Of a DNA stretch of 64,000 bases, positions 28,042 to 36,370 are shown piece by piece (positions within the stretch are counted from its first letter, which is position 1; each line of letters opens with the position of its first letter). The notes beneath the pieces were generated by a model that was given only the letters and a program-made list of their open reading frames with translations, had not been told where the DNA came from and made no database searches. Location of the stretch: NCBI GenBank assembly GCA_022360315.1, contig JAKSDA010000564.1:1-64000 (forward strand), in the 5' to 3' direction. The stretch comes from Pseudomonadota bacterium (lineage in GTDB: Bacteria > Myxococcota_A > Polyangia > Haliangiales > Haliangiaceae). The translations under genes and the position numbers were made by a program.

Positions 28042-28103
28042 GGAATGAGATCAGGATAGAGGCAGATTGGCGGATACGCTGGAGCCAAACCGTATCCGGG
28101 CAA

Positions 28104-29753
28104 TCAACGCCCATCAGCTGTGACGCGGTAGATCAATGCGTTGGCATTGGATGCCGCCAGCTCGAGCCAGGGCGGAAAGCGGCGCTCGAGTAATTTGCCC
28201 ACAAATGCCGACTCCTTTTGTACCGGCACGAGGTCCGCCGGCGCGGTCGGATAGAGGATCAGATAACTGGCACCATAGCGCTGCATCGCGGTCTTGAGCG
28301 TCTCTTCGGTCCATTTGCGGTCAGAGTACTCGGCTTCGACCAACGATAGGGTCGGGCGGCTCAATACCCACCCGGTGCGCTGGCCGTCGGTGGCGGCCAG
28401 AACGGCGTCGGGCGGCAGGTTTTCTTCGAACCACGCACTCAGTGACTGGCCGCCAGGCCTCGGTGGGTCGAAGCGCGCTGCGATCTGCTGTTGCGGCGAT
28501 GGAACCACTGTGGCGACCGCAATGTTTCGCGCGTTGGCCCACAGCCAGCCAACGCAAAGAAAAACCGCGGCGCCGCGGAATATCAGCCTGGACGAGCGCG
28601 TGGCCGACGCCAGGTCGCCCACGCGGGTCACGGCAAAGGCCCCCAGGACCAGGAGCAGCGGCAAGAGCGGATAAAACATCCGCAACCCGAACGAGATCAC
28701 AGTGACAACCCCCGCGTAGATCATGGCGGCTGTGTAGACCACAACGAAATAGGTCGGAAACACCGCTGCCGGGGCGATCAGACTAGACCGCGTGTGGCGC
28801 GCCGTATTCCCTGCCGAAATGTCCGACCGAAATACCCGCACTGCGACAATGGCAAACGCGACCAGGGACAGCAGCAGCAAGAGCTGTGGTGGCCGCAAAC
28901 GCGTGACCTCGGCGCTGCCGAAGAAAAGATGGTAAACAGACGTGACCAGGGTCTTGAGTACCTGTGCGATCGAGTTCGCAGCTTCCTTTTCGTTGCCCCC
29001 TTTCCAGGTCCCCGACAGCATGACATTGCGGATCAGGCCAGCGCCGACAATGGGTATCGCCAGACCGACCAGCAAAAGCGACGCAAAGGCCCGCCGGCTT
29101 CGCTGTCTGAGCCACCGGATGGCATAAAAGCTGATCGCGGCGACGAGCAGAAACAACCCCGCATAGCGAACCCAGTAGCACAGCCCCACGACCACACCGG
29201 CAGCGGCCAGGACATGGGGCCGCCATGCCACAGAGCCGCTGGCCGGAGCGTCAACTCGCATCAGGAGGTAGACGCCGGCCAGGGTCAGCAGACCGAAGAG
29301 CTGCTCGGCGAGCAGCCGGATCGGAAAGGACGTGGCTGAGTGATTGGTGATCAATAAAACGCATACCAATCGCACCGCATTGCGCGGAATCGGTAGAAGT
29401 CCGCAACACGCGACGACCAGCGGGATGCACAGGACAAACGACAGGGCCGAAACCGCGGTCGCGGCCGCCGGCAACGACACCCCCACCATCGATACCACAG
29501 TTGTCGCGATCGGATAACCCGGCGGAAACGTGGTGACCGATGCCGGCATGTCGCGGCGCGAAAATTCGCTGTCAAAGTGAATAATCGACGTTGCCAGCCC
29601 CTGCCCGGTACGCCAGTGTTCCGCCACGCTGAGGTACTGAAAACTGTCGTTAGCGTAGATCGGCCCATGATTGCGCGCCAAGCTCATCGCCACCGACGCG
29701 GCGGCCAACAGCATCCACAGGGCTTGCTCCCATCGCGATAGTCGGTCCTGCAT
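28104..29753 (-). CDS. GT39-like polytopic membrane glycosyltransferase
   Basis: A 549-residue membrane protein. It starts with a membrane helix and the first loop has IYANDSFQYLSVAEHW, where Asp36 sits at the place of the catalytic Asp of the PMT/ArnT-type (GT-C) transferases. About ten hydrophobic segments follow up to residue 410, and the last 130 residues form a soluble extracytoplasmic tail ending in NALIYRV. It would transfer a sugar from a lipid carrier, but donor and acceptor cannot be read. The start has a strong ribosome site (GGAAGAGG). It ends close to the cytochrome fragment and is separated from the biosynthetic operon by the exosortase remnant, so its link to that operon is doubtful. 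Confidence 0.7.
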   Translation of the reverse strand: MQDRLSRWEQALWMLLAAASVAMSLARNHGPIYANDSFQYLSVAEHWRTGQGLATSIIHFDSEFSRRDMPASVTTFPPGYPIATTVVSMVGVSLPAAATAVSALSFVLCIPLVVACCGLLPIPRNAVRLVCVLLITNHSATSFPIRLLAEQLFGLLTLAGVYLLMRVDAPASGSVAWRPHVLAAAGVVVGLCYWVRYAGLFLLVAAISFYAIRWLRQRSRRAFASLLLVGLAIPIVGAGLIRNVMLSGTWKGGNEKEAANSIAQVLKTLVTSVYHLFFGSAEVTRLRPPQLLLLLSLVAFAIVAVRVFRSDISAGNTARHTRSSLIAPAAVFPTYFVVVYTAAMIYAGVVTVISFGLRMFYPLLPLLLVLGAFAVTRVGDLASATRSSRLIFRGAAVFLCVGWLWANARNIAVATVVPSPQQQIAARFDPPRPGGQSLSAWFEENLPPDAVLAATDGQRTGWVLSRPTLSLVEAEYSDRKWTEETLKTAMQRYGASYLILYPTAPADLVPVQKESAFVGKLLERRFPPWLELAASNANALIYRVTADGR

Positions 29754-29835
29754 GATCCTCTTCCGTATCGCTACCGATCGAATATAAACCTATTGCATCC
29801 AGGACAATATAGTTCATAGCTCCATTTCTGATCTC

Positions 29836-30191
29836 CTGAATGTCTATGAATGCCACCTCATCGAGGGCATCGCCAGGGCCGGCCACGGTGAGCTGTTTGT
29901 GGTCACCAACCCGGCGCAGTCGGCAGAGCGGCCGTTTGTCCTCGAAACCGGCGTCGGTCACGTCAACCGCGAACTCGGCGTGATCATCGCGCCGTCGTGC
30001 GCCGGCATCAATTTCATGATCGCGCTATTTCTGGCCACGATCGCCGGGTTATCAGCAGTCGGCCAAACGCTCATTTTACCCTAGAAATTTGGCTCGGCAG
30101 TCTGGTCTACGCCTACACTGCCACGATTGTGGTCAATGCCCTGCGCATCGTGGCTGCGGTGCATCGGCACGGAACTGGACCCACGCCCTGA
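29836..30191 (+). pseudogene. Frameshifted exosortase (XrtK-like) remnant
   Basis: The first part, ending at a stop at 30082-30084, contains GHVNRELGVIIAPSCAGINF: the Cys of 'APSCAGINF' is the exosortase nucleophile. Directly after, in another frame (about 30070-30191), comes LGSLVYAYTATIVVNALRIV, the later exosortase helix with its catalytic Arg. One frameshift near 30065-30080 separates them. The N-terminal membrane helices are not recognisable, so the gene seems truncated as well. A living enzyme would need N-terminal helices and the later His. Exosortases sort PEP-CTERM-like proteins, and no such target is seen nearby. Confidence 0.65.
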
Positions 30192-30335
30192 CGATACTGG
30201 CACTCTGTACCGCGATTGGCGTGGGCTGGGTGGCCTGGGCCAGCTCGGCCGGGCGAGTCGCCGATGCGCCGCACTGCACAGATCAGCGCAGCGACGTCGA
30301 CTGCACGGCGCCCTTGTGCCGGGCACGCTTGTCGG
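30192..30335. other. Unassigned DNA between exosortase remnant and methyltransferase
   Basis: About 145 bp. One plus-strand frame reads as a hydrophobic helix followed by a Cys-containing tail (ALTILALCTAIGVGWVAWAS, then DAPHCTDQ, DCTAPLC), which could be another gene fragment. No start codon or ribosome site is seen. Confidence 0.25.
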
Positions 30336-31397
30336 TCAAGAAAGACCGCCCAGCTCAACCACATAACCGTGATAGCCGAGATAACCAACCGCTTGCACAG
30401 AGTGGACCCGCGCGGAGCCGGCCCGGTAGGTGGCCAGCCAACCCTGTCGCGGCAGGATCTTGGCGTTTTCGATCAAGTGGTGGATGAGGATGTTCGACAT
30501 GCTGTAGAGCCACAGGTCGGAAGGCAACTGCGCGCGATCGCTGTCCGGCAGGCGGTCCTGCTCCAGGGCAAATAGATACCACCCGGGAAACTGCTGCCCC
30601 AGCGTTCTCAGTAGCTGTTCGATGGCGTCGAGCCCGGCCGCGGCCAGCTCGTGCATATGCAGGGTCACGAACGCTCCCCGCGCTGTGCCAGCAACTTCTC
30701 GCCGCCACGACTCCGGCGCAAAGATATCTCCCTGCACGAAACGGATGCGCTCCACCCCGCATGCGCTGGCCCGGCTCCGAGCTTCTTCGAGCGCGGCTGG
30801 CTTGATGTCGAGGCCGACCAGGTCCACGGCCGGGAGCTCGTCGGCGAGCTGGGCGAGCAGCCCGGTCGGAACACCGATCTCCACGAGACGTTCAATGCGG
30901 TTGTCGCTGGCGAAGCGCACGACCGACGGCGACAGGTGCGGACTTATCTTGTACGTAGCCTCGGCGGCGTGCTGGCCGTTTCGAACCACATCTTTGCCGT
31001 AGACCAGCTCGCCCTTGAGCATGCCCTCGAGCGCGGCCCAGACCGGGCCGTAGGCACCGACTCGGACATCGAAGAGGTTGAGCCGCCGCCCGCCACCCTC
31101 GGACCGACCGAAGCGATCCAGCACCGCCCGTCCGAACTCGGTGAGCAAAAACCGCCCTTCATGGTCTCGGACAAGCAGCCGATCGACACCCGCGATGTAG
31201 TCGAGCAGCACTTCGAGAATGGATGGCAAAACGCCCAGTCTCTCGGCGAGAAGTCCGGCGCTTATCGGGCCGGATTCGAGCATCTCGGTAAAAACGCCGA
31301 CCTGGTTGAGATGAAAGAGTACCTGCGCCTCCACGTAGTGGGTCGCTCGCTCGTGAAACCACTCCTGGGGAGTGCGTTCGTCGTCGTGCATCAACAT
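30336..31397 (-). CDS. O-methyltransferase-like protein with winged-helix N terminus
   Basis: A 353-residue protein. Residues 20-110 form a dimerisation and winged-helix part (FHLNQVGVFTEMLESGPISA, then LLTEFGRAVL) as in plant-type and polyketide O-methyltransferases. The SAM-binding part has RLVEIGVPTGLLAQLA where the usual motif is E-x-G-x-G-x-G; the second Gly is Pro, so binding of SAM needs proof. VGLDIKPAALEEA supplies the acidic ribose contact. The last segment (GYHGYVVELGGL) is complete. It is the last gene of the four-gene minus-strand operon, starting 3 bp after the dehydrogenase stop. It may methylate the product of that operon. Confidence 0.7.
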   Translation of the reverse strand: MLMHDDERTPQEWFHERATHYVEAQVLFHLNQVGVFTEMLESGPISAGLLAERLGVLPSILEVLLDYIAGVDRLLVRDHEGRFLLTEFGRAVLDRFGRSEGGGRRLNLFDVRVGAYGPVWAALEGMLKGELVYGKDVVRNGQHAAEATYKISPHLSPSVVRFASDNRIERLVEIGVPTGLLAQLADELPAVDLVGLDIKPAALEEARSRASACGVERIRFVQGDIFAPESWRREVAGTARGAFVTLHMHELAAAGLDAIEQLLRTLGQQFPGWYLFALEQDRLPDSDRAQLPSDLWLYSMSNILIHHLIENAKILPRQGWLATYRAGSARVHSVQAVGYLGYHGYVVELGGLS

Positions 31398-31400
31398 CGT

Positions 31401-32513
31401 TTAAACTCCGGCACGCAGTCGGTCGTAGAACGCTTCGCGGATGGTCTTGTCGGTGCCCTCGGCGCTCTCGAAAGCCGCTCTCGTCGCCTTTCGTATCGAG
31501 CGTTCAATATCACTCCACAACGCATCCGGATCGTAGCGATTTCCACGGGCGGTTTGATGCCCTACCAGTGCAGCGCTCGAACTCGACGCTATGGCATCTG
31601 GAATCACGCGAATTGTCCGCGAATGGAGGAGCTCTTCGGCGCCCGGAACCACGGCCAGGTTGGCCCCTTCAACAACCACCGGCACCCGGATAGTCCGGGC
31701 GAGCTCGACGGTTACCAGATGAGAGTCGGCAGCGAGCACCACAACGTCGGCGTCGAGCCCGAGCATCGCGTCGCGATCCAGCCTGTGGTGGCGAAAATCG
31801 CAGCGGTCCCGGTCGATCGAGCCAAATTGATCGGTGGCCTCAATGAGCTCGGCGAGCGGCAGCCCGGTCGCCGAGTAGAGCGCACCCCCGATATCGCTGA
31901 TCCCGATGACAGACGCGCCCAGCTGCTCCAGTCGCAGAGCAGAGCCCATTCCCACACGGCCGCTTCCCTGTACCAACACGCGCGCGCCCTGGGCGCTACC
32001 GCCGAGGAATTCGAGCGCCGCGTCCGTGGCCCACGCTACCCCAAGACCGGTCATGTGCTGGCGATACCCCCGCAGATCACGAATGCGGGCAGGGCACTCG
32101 GGGTTCGGCACGAGGTGAAGCTGATCGATACCCACCGCGGCGTAACAGCGATCGATGAATTCATTGGTGGCTCCCAGGTCCCTTCCCACGATCACCTGCG
32201 TGCGCAAAAGGTCGCCAAAATGCTTCTCCACGAGAGCAATGACTTCGGGTCGGGTCGCGTCTTGAGCCCGGCAGCGAATCCCCGCCTTGGCTCCGCTGAG
32301 CGGAATGCCATGACCGGCGAACTTCCAGGTCATACATCGAGCCAGCCGCGACACGGTCTCTGCATCGACCGACGGCGCCACCCGAACCCCACCGAAAGAC
32401 AGAGCCCCGTCGACCAGGTCTGCGGCCAGAAATCCCTCGACCCCGAGCGAGCGATCGACGAAACGGCGCATGTACGGCGCGTCGGAAATTCTCGAAACCA
32501 ACTCATCCACCAT
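31401..32513 (-). CDS. Glu/Leu/Phe/Val-type amino-acid dehydrogenase homologue
   Basis: A 370-residue protein of the GLFV dehydrogenase family, shorter than glutamate dehydrogenase and near the length of leucine and phenylalanine dehydrogenases. Family residues are present: Lys64 in MTWKFA (substrate carboxylate), Lys76 in LSGAKAGI (catalytic), Asp112 in VGRDLGAT, and the nucleotide motif GSGRVG at 183-188. It would interconvert an amino acid and its 2-oxo acid with NAD(P)H. The specificity pocket cannot be read with confidence. Its position between the oxygenase fusion and the methyltransferase (15 bp and 3 bp gaps) makes it a pathway enzyme, plausibly supplying or deaminating an unusual amino acid. 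Confidence 0.8.
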   Translation of the reverse strand: MVDELVSRISDAPYMRRFVDRSLGVEGFLAADLVDGALSFGGVRVAPSVDAETVSRLARCMTWKFAGHGIPLSGAKAGIRCRAQDATRPEVIALVEKHFGDLLRTQVIVGRDLGATNEFIDRCYAAVGIDQLHLVPNPECPARIRDLRGYRQHMTGLGVAWATDAALEFLGGSAQGARVLVQGSGRVGMGSALRLEQLGASVIGISDIGGALYSATGLPLAELIEATDQFGSIDRDRCDFRHHRLDRDAMLGLDADVVVLAADSHLVTVELARTIRVPVVVEGANLAVVPGAEELLHSRTIRVIPDAIASSSSAALVGHQTARGNRYDPDALWSDIERSIRKATRAAFESAEGTDKTIREAFYDRLRAGV

Positions 32514-32528
32514 ATCTACTCCGTCCGC

Positions 32529-35183
32529 CTAGCCGCGAATCGTCGGCAAGCGCGGTTTTTTCTCGGCTCTTTCTCCGTCGGGCCACATGGCCATCCTCAG
32601 GTATACGCGCCGATCCTCACCCTCGGGAAAAGCGCGCCGTCCATGCATGATCCGGGTATTGTCGACCATGATGAGGTCGCCATCGCGCCAGTCCACCTCC
32701 CGCTCGTGCTCGAGGCCGATACGGTGGATCTCATCGAATAGATCGTCTGAAAGCGGTGACCCGTCCTCCCAAGCAATACCGTGGCGCACCCGATCATCGC
32801 CGGCCGGCTGAAAAGCCCCGACGTTTTGCAGATACTGTCGGTGGACGTCGATACTGTTGGCAAAGGCCGGTCGCTTGCACCGCGAAAGTGCCACGGCAGA
32901 GGCGAGATACTCGAAACTGAGCGAGAGGTCCTCTTCGAATCGTCCACTCATGCCCAGCTCCGGGAGCATCCTCATGACCTCCTCTCGACTGCGATCCGGG
33001 AAGTAGGACTGCCAGGTACTCAAAGACCAGACGTTCGAGTATTTCAGGCGCCGACGCTCCAGTTCGCCGCGCGCCTTTCGGCTCAGTCGATCGAGGAACG
33101 ATACCCCGTCGCCCACAGTCGTCTGGCCACCCCGGCGCGGCGCCGTCTCGCAATAAAACCACAAAATCTGCGGCGAAAACGGTGAAAAATGCAGTTCCCG
33201 GTGCAGGCAAATCGCATTGTTTCCGCCGGTGACAGTCTGCGTCGCGCTGTGCTCGGATACTCGGTGACGCACCTCCGCGCCGTGCACGATGAAATCGCGG
33301 ATAAAACGGCGAGTCTGCTCGGCAAAGCCATTGATGTCCAGGCCAAAGCCCCGGAACAAGACGACTCCCCGCGCGGTGAGCTCTTCCATGATCCACCCGG
33401 GATCGATGTCGTCGATTGTCGAGCCGCCGGTAGACTCGATGAGCGAGCCAAACTGGTCAAACAGCTTGCCGACCGTGAACGGCCGCGCCGCTCGGTTTGA
33501 ACCGAGCTGGCCATTGCGTGCCGGGACGTCGGGCCGCGGCAAGGCCATCTTATCCAGCACTTCCCGCAGCGTCTGCCGGGACGTCCAGCAGGGCTCGAAC
33601 ACCCGGCGGAAGCTGTCCTCGTCGAACTCGCGGCCCTCGATCTCACACAGCCGTTCGACCAGAGTCTTCACGTAGGTCTCGTAGGTCAAACGATCGGCTG
33701 CGCGCTCCGCCTCAAGAGAGCGCGGCTTGTGCCATTTTGCGGCGATGTCGGGGCGATTCTCCCAGGGCAGCGAATCCCGGTACCTGCCGCGATTACCATC
33801 ATAATACGCACCGGCGCTGTCCAACCGGGCCCGGAACTCGGCAGCCAGCCGATACGTCGCGCTTCGCAAGCTGTCTTCGAGCTTCCCGTTGAGCCGGTTT
33901 TCCAGCTCCGCCTCGGGCAGCCCGCCGAGTTCGTCAGCCGCGCGGAAGACACTGGCGAGATCGGCCATGTCGCTGGGTAAATGAGTGTTGAAGTAGATCG
34001 CGAGCCCTGCGCTGAAATAGGGCGAAAACACGTCAAAGGAGCCGTATAATTCGTAATCGCTCAGAAACCGGAGAAAACCGCGATGCGTGGTGCGAACGTG
34101 GGCGTTAAAATACGCAGCCTCGCGGTGCAATCGCGCCTGATCCCCCGCGCGATCGGTTTCGATGAGGCGACCGATCATGCGGTTGACCTCCGAGTAGATC
34201 CGACTGGTTCCAGATCCCATGACGTCGGCGAAGAACCCCGCCATGCCGGCCAGGGCCCACCGATCCGGCGAGAACAGCTGCCGGGCCCTGCGCGGCAGAT
34301 CGACGTAACCGCAGAAATCCAGCATCTCGGCCCCGTCGCCGACGATCTCTGCCAGGCAGGTGTGGCTTCTGAGGAAGCTCAGAAAGTCGGCACGGCCGCG
34401 GACCGGTAGGTCGCTGACCTCGCGATTGAACTCCACGCCAATACTGACCACATCCTCGGACAACGAGATCATCCAGAACCAGTAACCGCGGTATAAGAAG
34501 TGATTGGTCGATAAATAGCGGCGGGTCCCGTTAACCCGCTCTCTCCAGGAATCGTCGCCCAGCTCGTCGAGCTTTCGGCAGCCGCGAAAACGCCCCCAGT
34601 ACGATGCCGAACGGTGTCCATGGTCGTCCACGCTGACCAGTGACAGAGTCCGGGCTAGCGGTGCATTGCGGCCCGAAGCATCGATCAGCCAGCGGCAGCG
34701 GATGGTTCCCCGGTCGGTCTCCACCGTGTGGCCGCGCTCGCCGTCGATGGTGATCGCCCCGTTGGATGGAATCGCCACTCCCAATCGCACATCCACACCG
34801 TCTGCGCGATTGAGATCGACCATGGCCTGATCGAAGCGAGAGCGATCCAGATGGCGGGCGGGCACCGGATGATGGGCTGACCGCCCGAACTCGGACATCT
34901 CGGACAACGTCAACGACTTATCCGGACAGTCGAAGAACATGCGCAGTCCGTGCTTCTCCGGAAAATTCTCGGCGAGGAAATCACCCAGCCCGAGAGTGCG
35001 CGTCATATAGTCCTCCCAGGCCTCGACGGTGGATTCGCCGATCCAGTAAGAGAACGAGGTGCGCTTGTCGATATTGATGATCGTCAGGTTCGGCTGCTGC
35101 CGGCGCAGCTGGCGAGCCAGACAACTGCCGGCCATACCGGCGCCTACGATGAGGACGTCGCACTGAGATATTTGCCTATCCAT
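32529..35183 (-). CDS. Flavin-dependent halogenase-like enzyme fused to Fe(II)/2-oxoglutarate oxygenase
   Basis: An 884-residue two-domain protein. Residues 8-420 are a flavoprotein related to tryptophan-type halogenases: FAD motif GAGMAG (14-19), GES at 49-51, Lys77 in PEKHG near the position of the halogenase Lys, and WFWMIS (235-240), which resembles the halogenase WxWxIP motif with Ser for Pro. A linker of about 110 residues follows. Residues 560-870 are a TauD/TfdA-type oxygenase with iron ligands H661 and E663 (LHRELHF) and H847 (RIMHGRR), and a 2-oxoglutarate Arg around 858-863. It lies between the GNAT-like gene (8-bp overlap) and the dehydrogenase (15-bp gap). I know of no characterised protein with this pairing. 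Halogenation, hydroxylation or both remain possible. Confidence 0.8.
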   Translation of the reverse strand: MDRQISQCDVLIVGAGMAGSCLARQLRRQQPNLTIINIDKRTSFSYWIGESTVEAWEDYMTRTLGLGDFLAENFPEKHGLRMFFDCPDKSLTLSEMSEFGRSAHHPVPARHLDRSRFDQAMVDLNRADGVDVRLGVAIPSNGAITIDGERGHTVETDRGTIRCRWLIDASGRNAPLARTLSLVSVDDHGHRSASYWGRFRGCRKLDELGDDSWRERVNGTRRYLSTNHFLYRGYWFWMISLSEDVVSIGVEFNREVSDLPVRGRADFLSFLRSHTCLAEIVGDGAEMLDFCGYVDLPRRARQLFSPDRWALAGMAGFFADVMGSGTSRIYSEVNRMIGRLIETDRAGDQARLHREAAYFNAHVRTTHRGFLRFLSDYELYGSFDVFSPYFSAGLAIYFNTHLPSDMADLASVFRAADELGGLPEAELENRLNGKLEDSLRSATYRLAAEFRARLDSAGAYYDGNRGRYRDSLPWENRPDIAAKWHKPRSLEAERAADRLTYETYVKTLVERLCEIEGREFDEDSFRRVFEPCWTSRQTLREVLDKMALPRPDVPARNGQLGSNRAARPFTVGKLFDQFGSLIESTGGSTIDDIDPGWIMEELTARGVVLFRGFGLDINGFAEQTRRFIRDFIVHGAEVRHRVSEHSATQTVTGGNNAICLHRELHFSPFSPQILWFYCETAPRRGGQTTVGDGVSFLDRLSRKARGELERRRLKYSNVWSLSTWQSYFPDRSREEVMRMLPELGMSGRFEEDLSLSFEYLASAVALSRCKRPAFANSIDVHRQYLQNVGAFQPAGDDRVRHGIAWEDGSPLSDDLFDEIHRIGLEHEREVDWRDGDLIMVDNTRIMHGRRAFPEGEDRRVYLRMAMWPDGERAEKKPRLPTIRG

Positions 35184-36117
35184 GTTTGACTTCGGGGGTC
35201 AGAAAGTCACAGAACGCGAGTACTCCTTCGAGCACCGAGAGCTCCTCGATCCACGCGCCGTCGTCCTTGGCGCGCAGGTACAGCTCGCGGAGAGTGAAGA
35301 TGTCCATACCGTTTTTACAGGCCAAGAGCTCCTCCGTGGCGACGTGAAGTGCCGCCAGCTGCGGGCACAGGTACAGCGACTTAGCGCGGTCGAATGCTGC
35401 GCGGATGCTGTCGAGGTAGCACGGTTGGAATGAAAGAAAGGCATTGACTGTCATCGACTTGCCTTGCACGCGCAATGCCTCCACGCAGATCCGTTGAAAG
35501 TGTGACGATATGGCCGATTCCGCGGTCGCCGCAGCGACCACCGCGGGACTTGCCGAGCCGAGATGAATCGCCCTAAGCGCCCGGCCCCACCGACGCTGGC
35601 AGTAGCGATATCGATGCTCGAGCATCATCCGATAGAGTCCGAGATTTCTGTATTGTCTGCGAACATAGGCGCGCGCAAGGACTGGAAATCCATCGTGGAT
35701 AAAGTCCTTGCTCACGCGATCGCTCACCGTGGCGGCACCCCATAGATCCCTGCCACCGTCAGCTCTGTTTCCGTAATACGCAAAAAGGGTCGTGGGTCGT
35801 TTTTGTTGCTCCCATTCAAGGAGCTCGACCGCAGCTCGCTCGGCAGTGTCGGTCGAAGCTAGATTGCGCCAGATGTGGGCGCACGACTCCGAGCGCATTT
35901 CACGGACAATACAGCTCAGCGCGGCCGAGGAGCTGAGCTCTTCAACCGTCAAAACTCGCCACTTTCGACCAGCTCGCACCGGCATCGGAAAAAGCCTCTC
36001 AGAGGCCGCTGGCCCCGCTGAAACCCGAGCTTTTTCAGGTGACGGTTTCTCTGTTCGTGTCGTAGACTCAGTGGTCGCTGGATACATTAATCCGCTAGTG
36101 ATGTCTTCTAAACACAT
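35176..36117 (-). CDS. GNAT-like protein, first gene of the biosynthetic operon
   Basis: Up to 313 residues; the first 44 are low in complexity and an ATG at 35985 (MPVRAGRKWRVLTVEEL) may be the true start. The middle contains FPVLARAYVRRQYRNLGLYR followed by MMLEHRY: a strand plus the 'R-x-x-x-R-N-x-G-x-Y' turn that resembles the pyrophosphate-binding loop of GNAT acyltransferases. The last 150 residues are helical and unassigned (YLDSIRAAFDRAKSLYL). An acyl-CoA or acyl-carrier donor is likely; the acceptor is unknown. Its 3' end overlaps the fusion gene start by 8 bp. The leader region between it and the divergent ligase gene is rich in A and T. Confidence 0.55.
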   Translation of the reverse strand: MCLEDITSGLMYPATTESTTRTEKPSPEKARVSAGPAASERLFPMPVRAGRKWRVLTVEELSSSAALSCIVREMRSESCAHIWRNLASTDTAERAAVELLEWEQQKRPTTLFAYYGNRADGGRDLWGAATVSDRVSKDFIHDGFPVLARAYVRRQYRNLGLYRMMLEHRYRYCQRRWGRALRAIHLGSASPAVVAAATAESAISSHFQRICVEALRVQGKSMTVNAFLSFQPCYLDSIRAAFDRAKSLYLCPQLAALHVATEELLACKNGMDIFTLRELYLRAKDDGAWIEELSVLEGVLAFCDFLTPEVKHG

Positions 36118-36370
36118 AGGATTCGCGATCTATACAATCTCACTAGATCCGAGATCCGCAGCGCGATACTGGGTTGTCTACCCCTGTACTTTTTGTACGT
36201 TCCGCGGTATTCCTCACATCCGCCCTGTCTCGCTTGCGCCTCTCGAACTATGTCAGAATATATAATAGGGTAAATACTCGCGGGCAAGTCGACGACTGTT
36301 CTTTAGCCATGGACTTGCTCTGGAGCTTATAACAGATTCCTGCCCGCTTGCCCATGTGGGGAATACTAAC
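36118..36370. promoter_or_regulatory. Divergent control region with a perfect -10 box
   Basis: A 250-bp A/T-rich region between the two halves of the cluster. TATAAT lies at 36261-36266 on the plus strand, about 100 bp before the ligase start; no good -35 box is at the right distance. GTAC-TTTTT-GTAC at 36186-36198 is a small inverted repeat that could be an operator or a hairpin. Confidence 0.42.

Noticed and set aside
27452..28114. Alternative minus-strand frame spanning the cytochrome fragment
   Set aside because: It runs into the 3' end of the giant TPR gene and lacks any of the conserved residues seen in the other frame.
30651..32741. Very long plus-strand open frame opposite the methyltransferase and dehydrogenase genes
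   Set aside because: It crosses the boundaries of three genes with clear catalytic motifs on the minus strand and has no recognisable domain itself.
36186..36198. GTAC-T5-GTAC as a terminator
   Set aside because: The 4-bp stem is too weak and lies between divergent genes; at most an operator.
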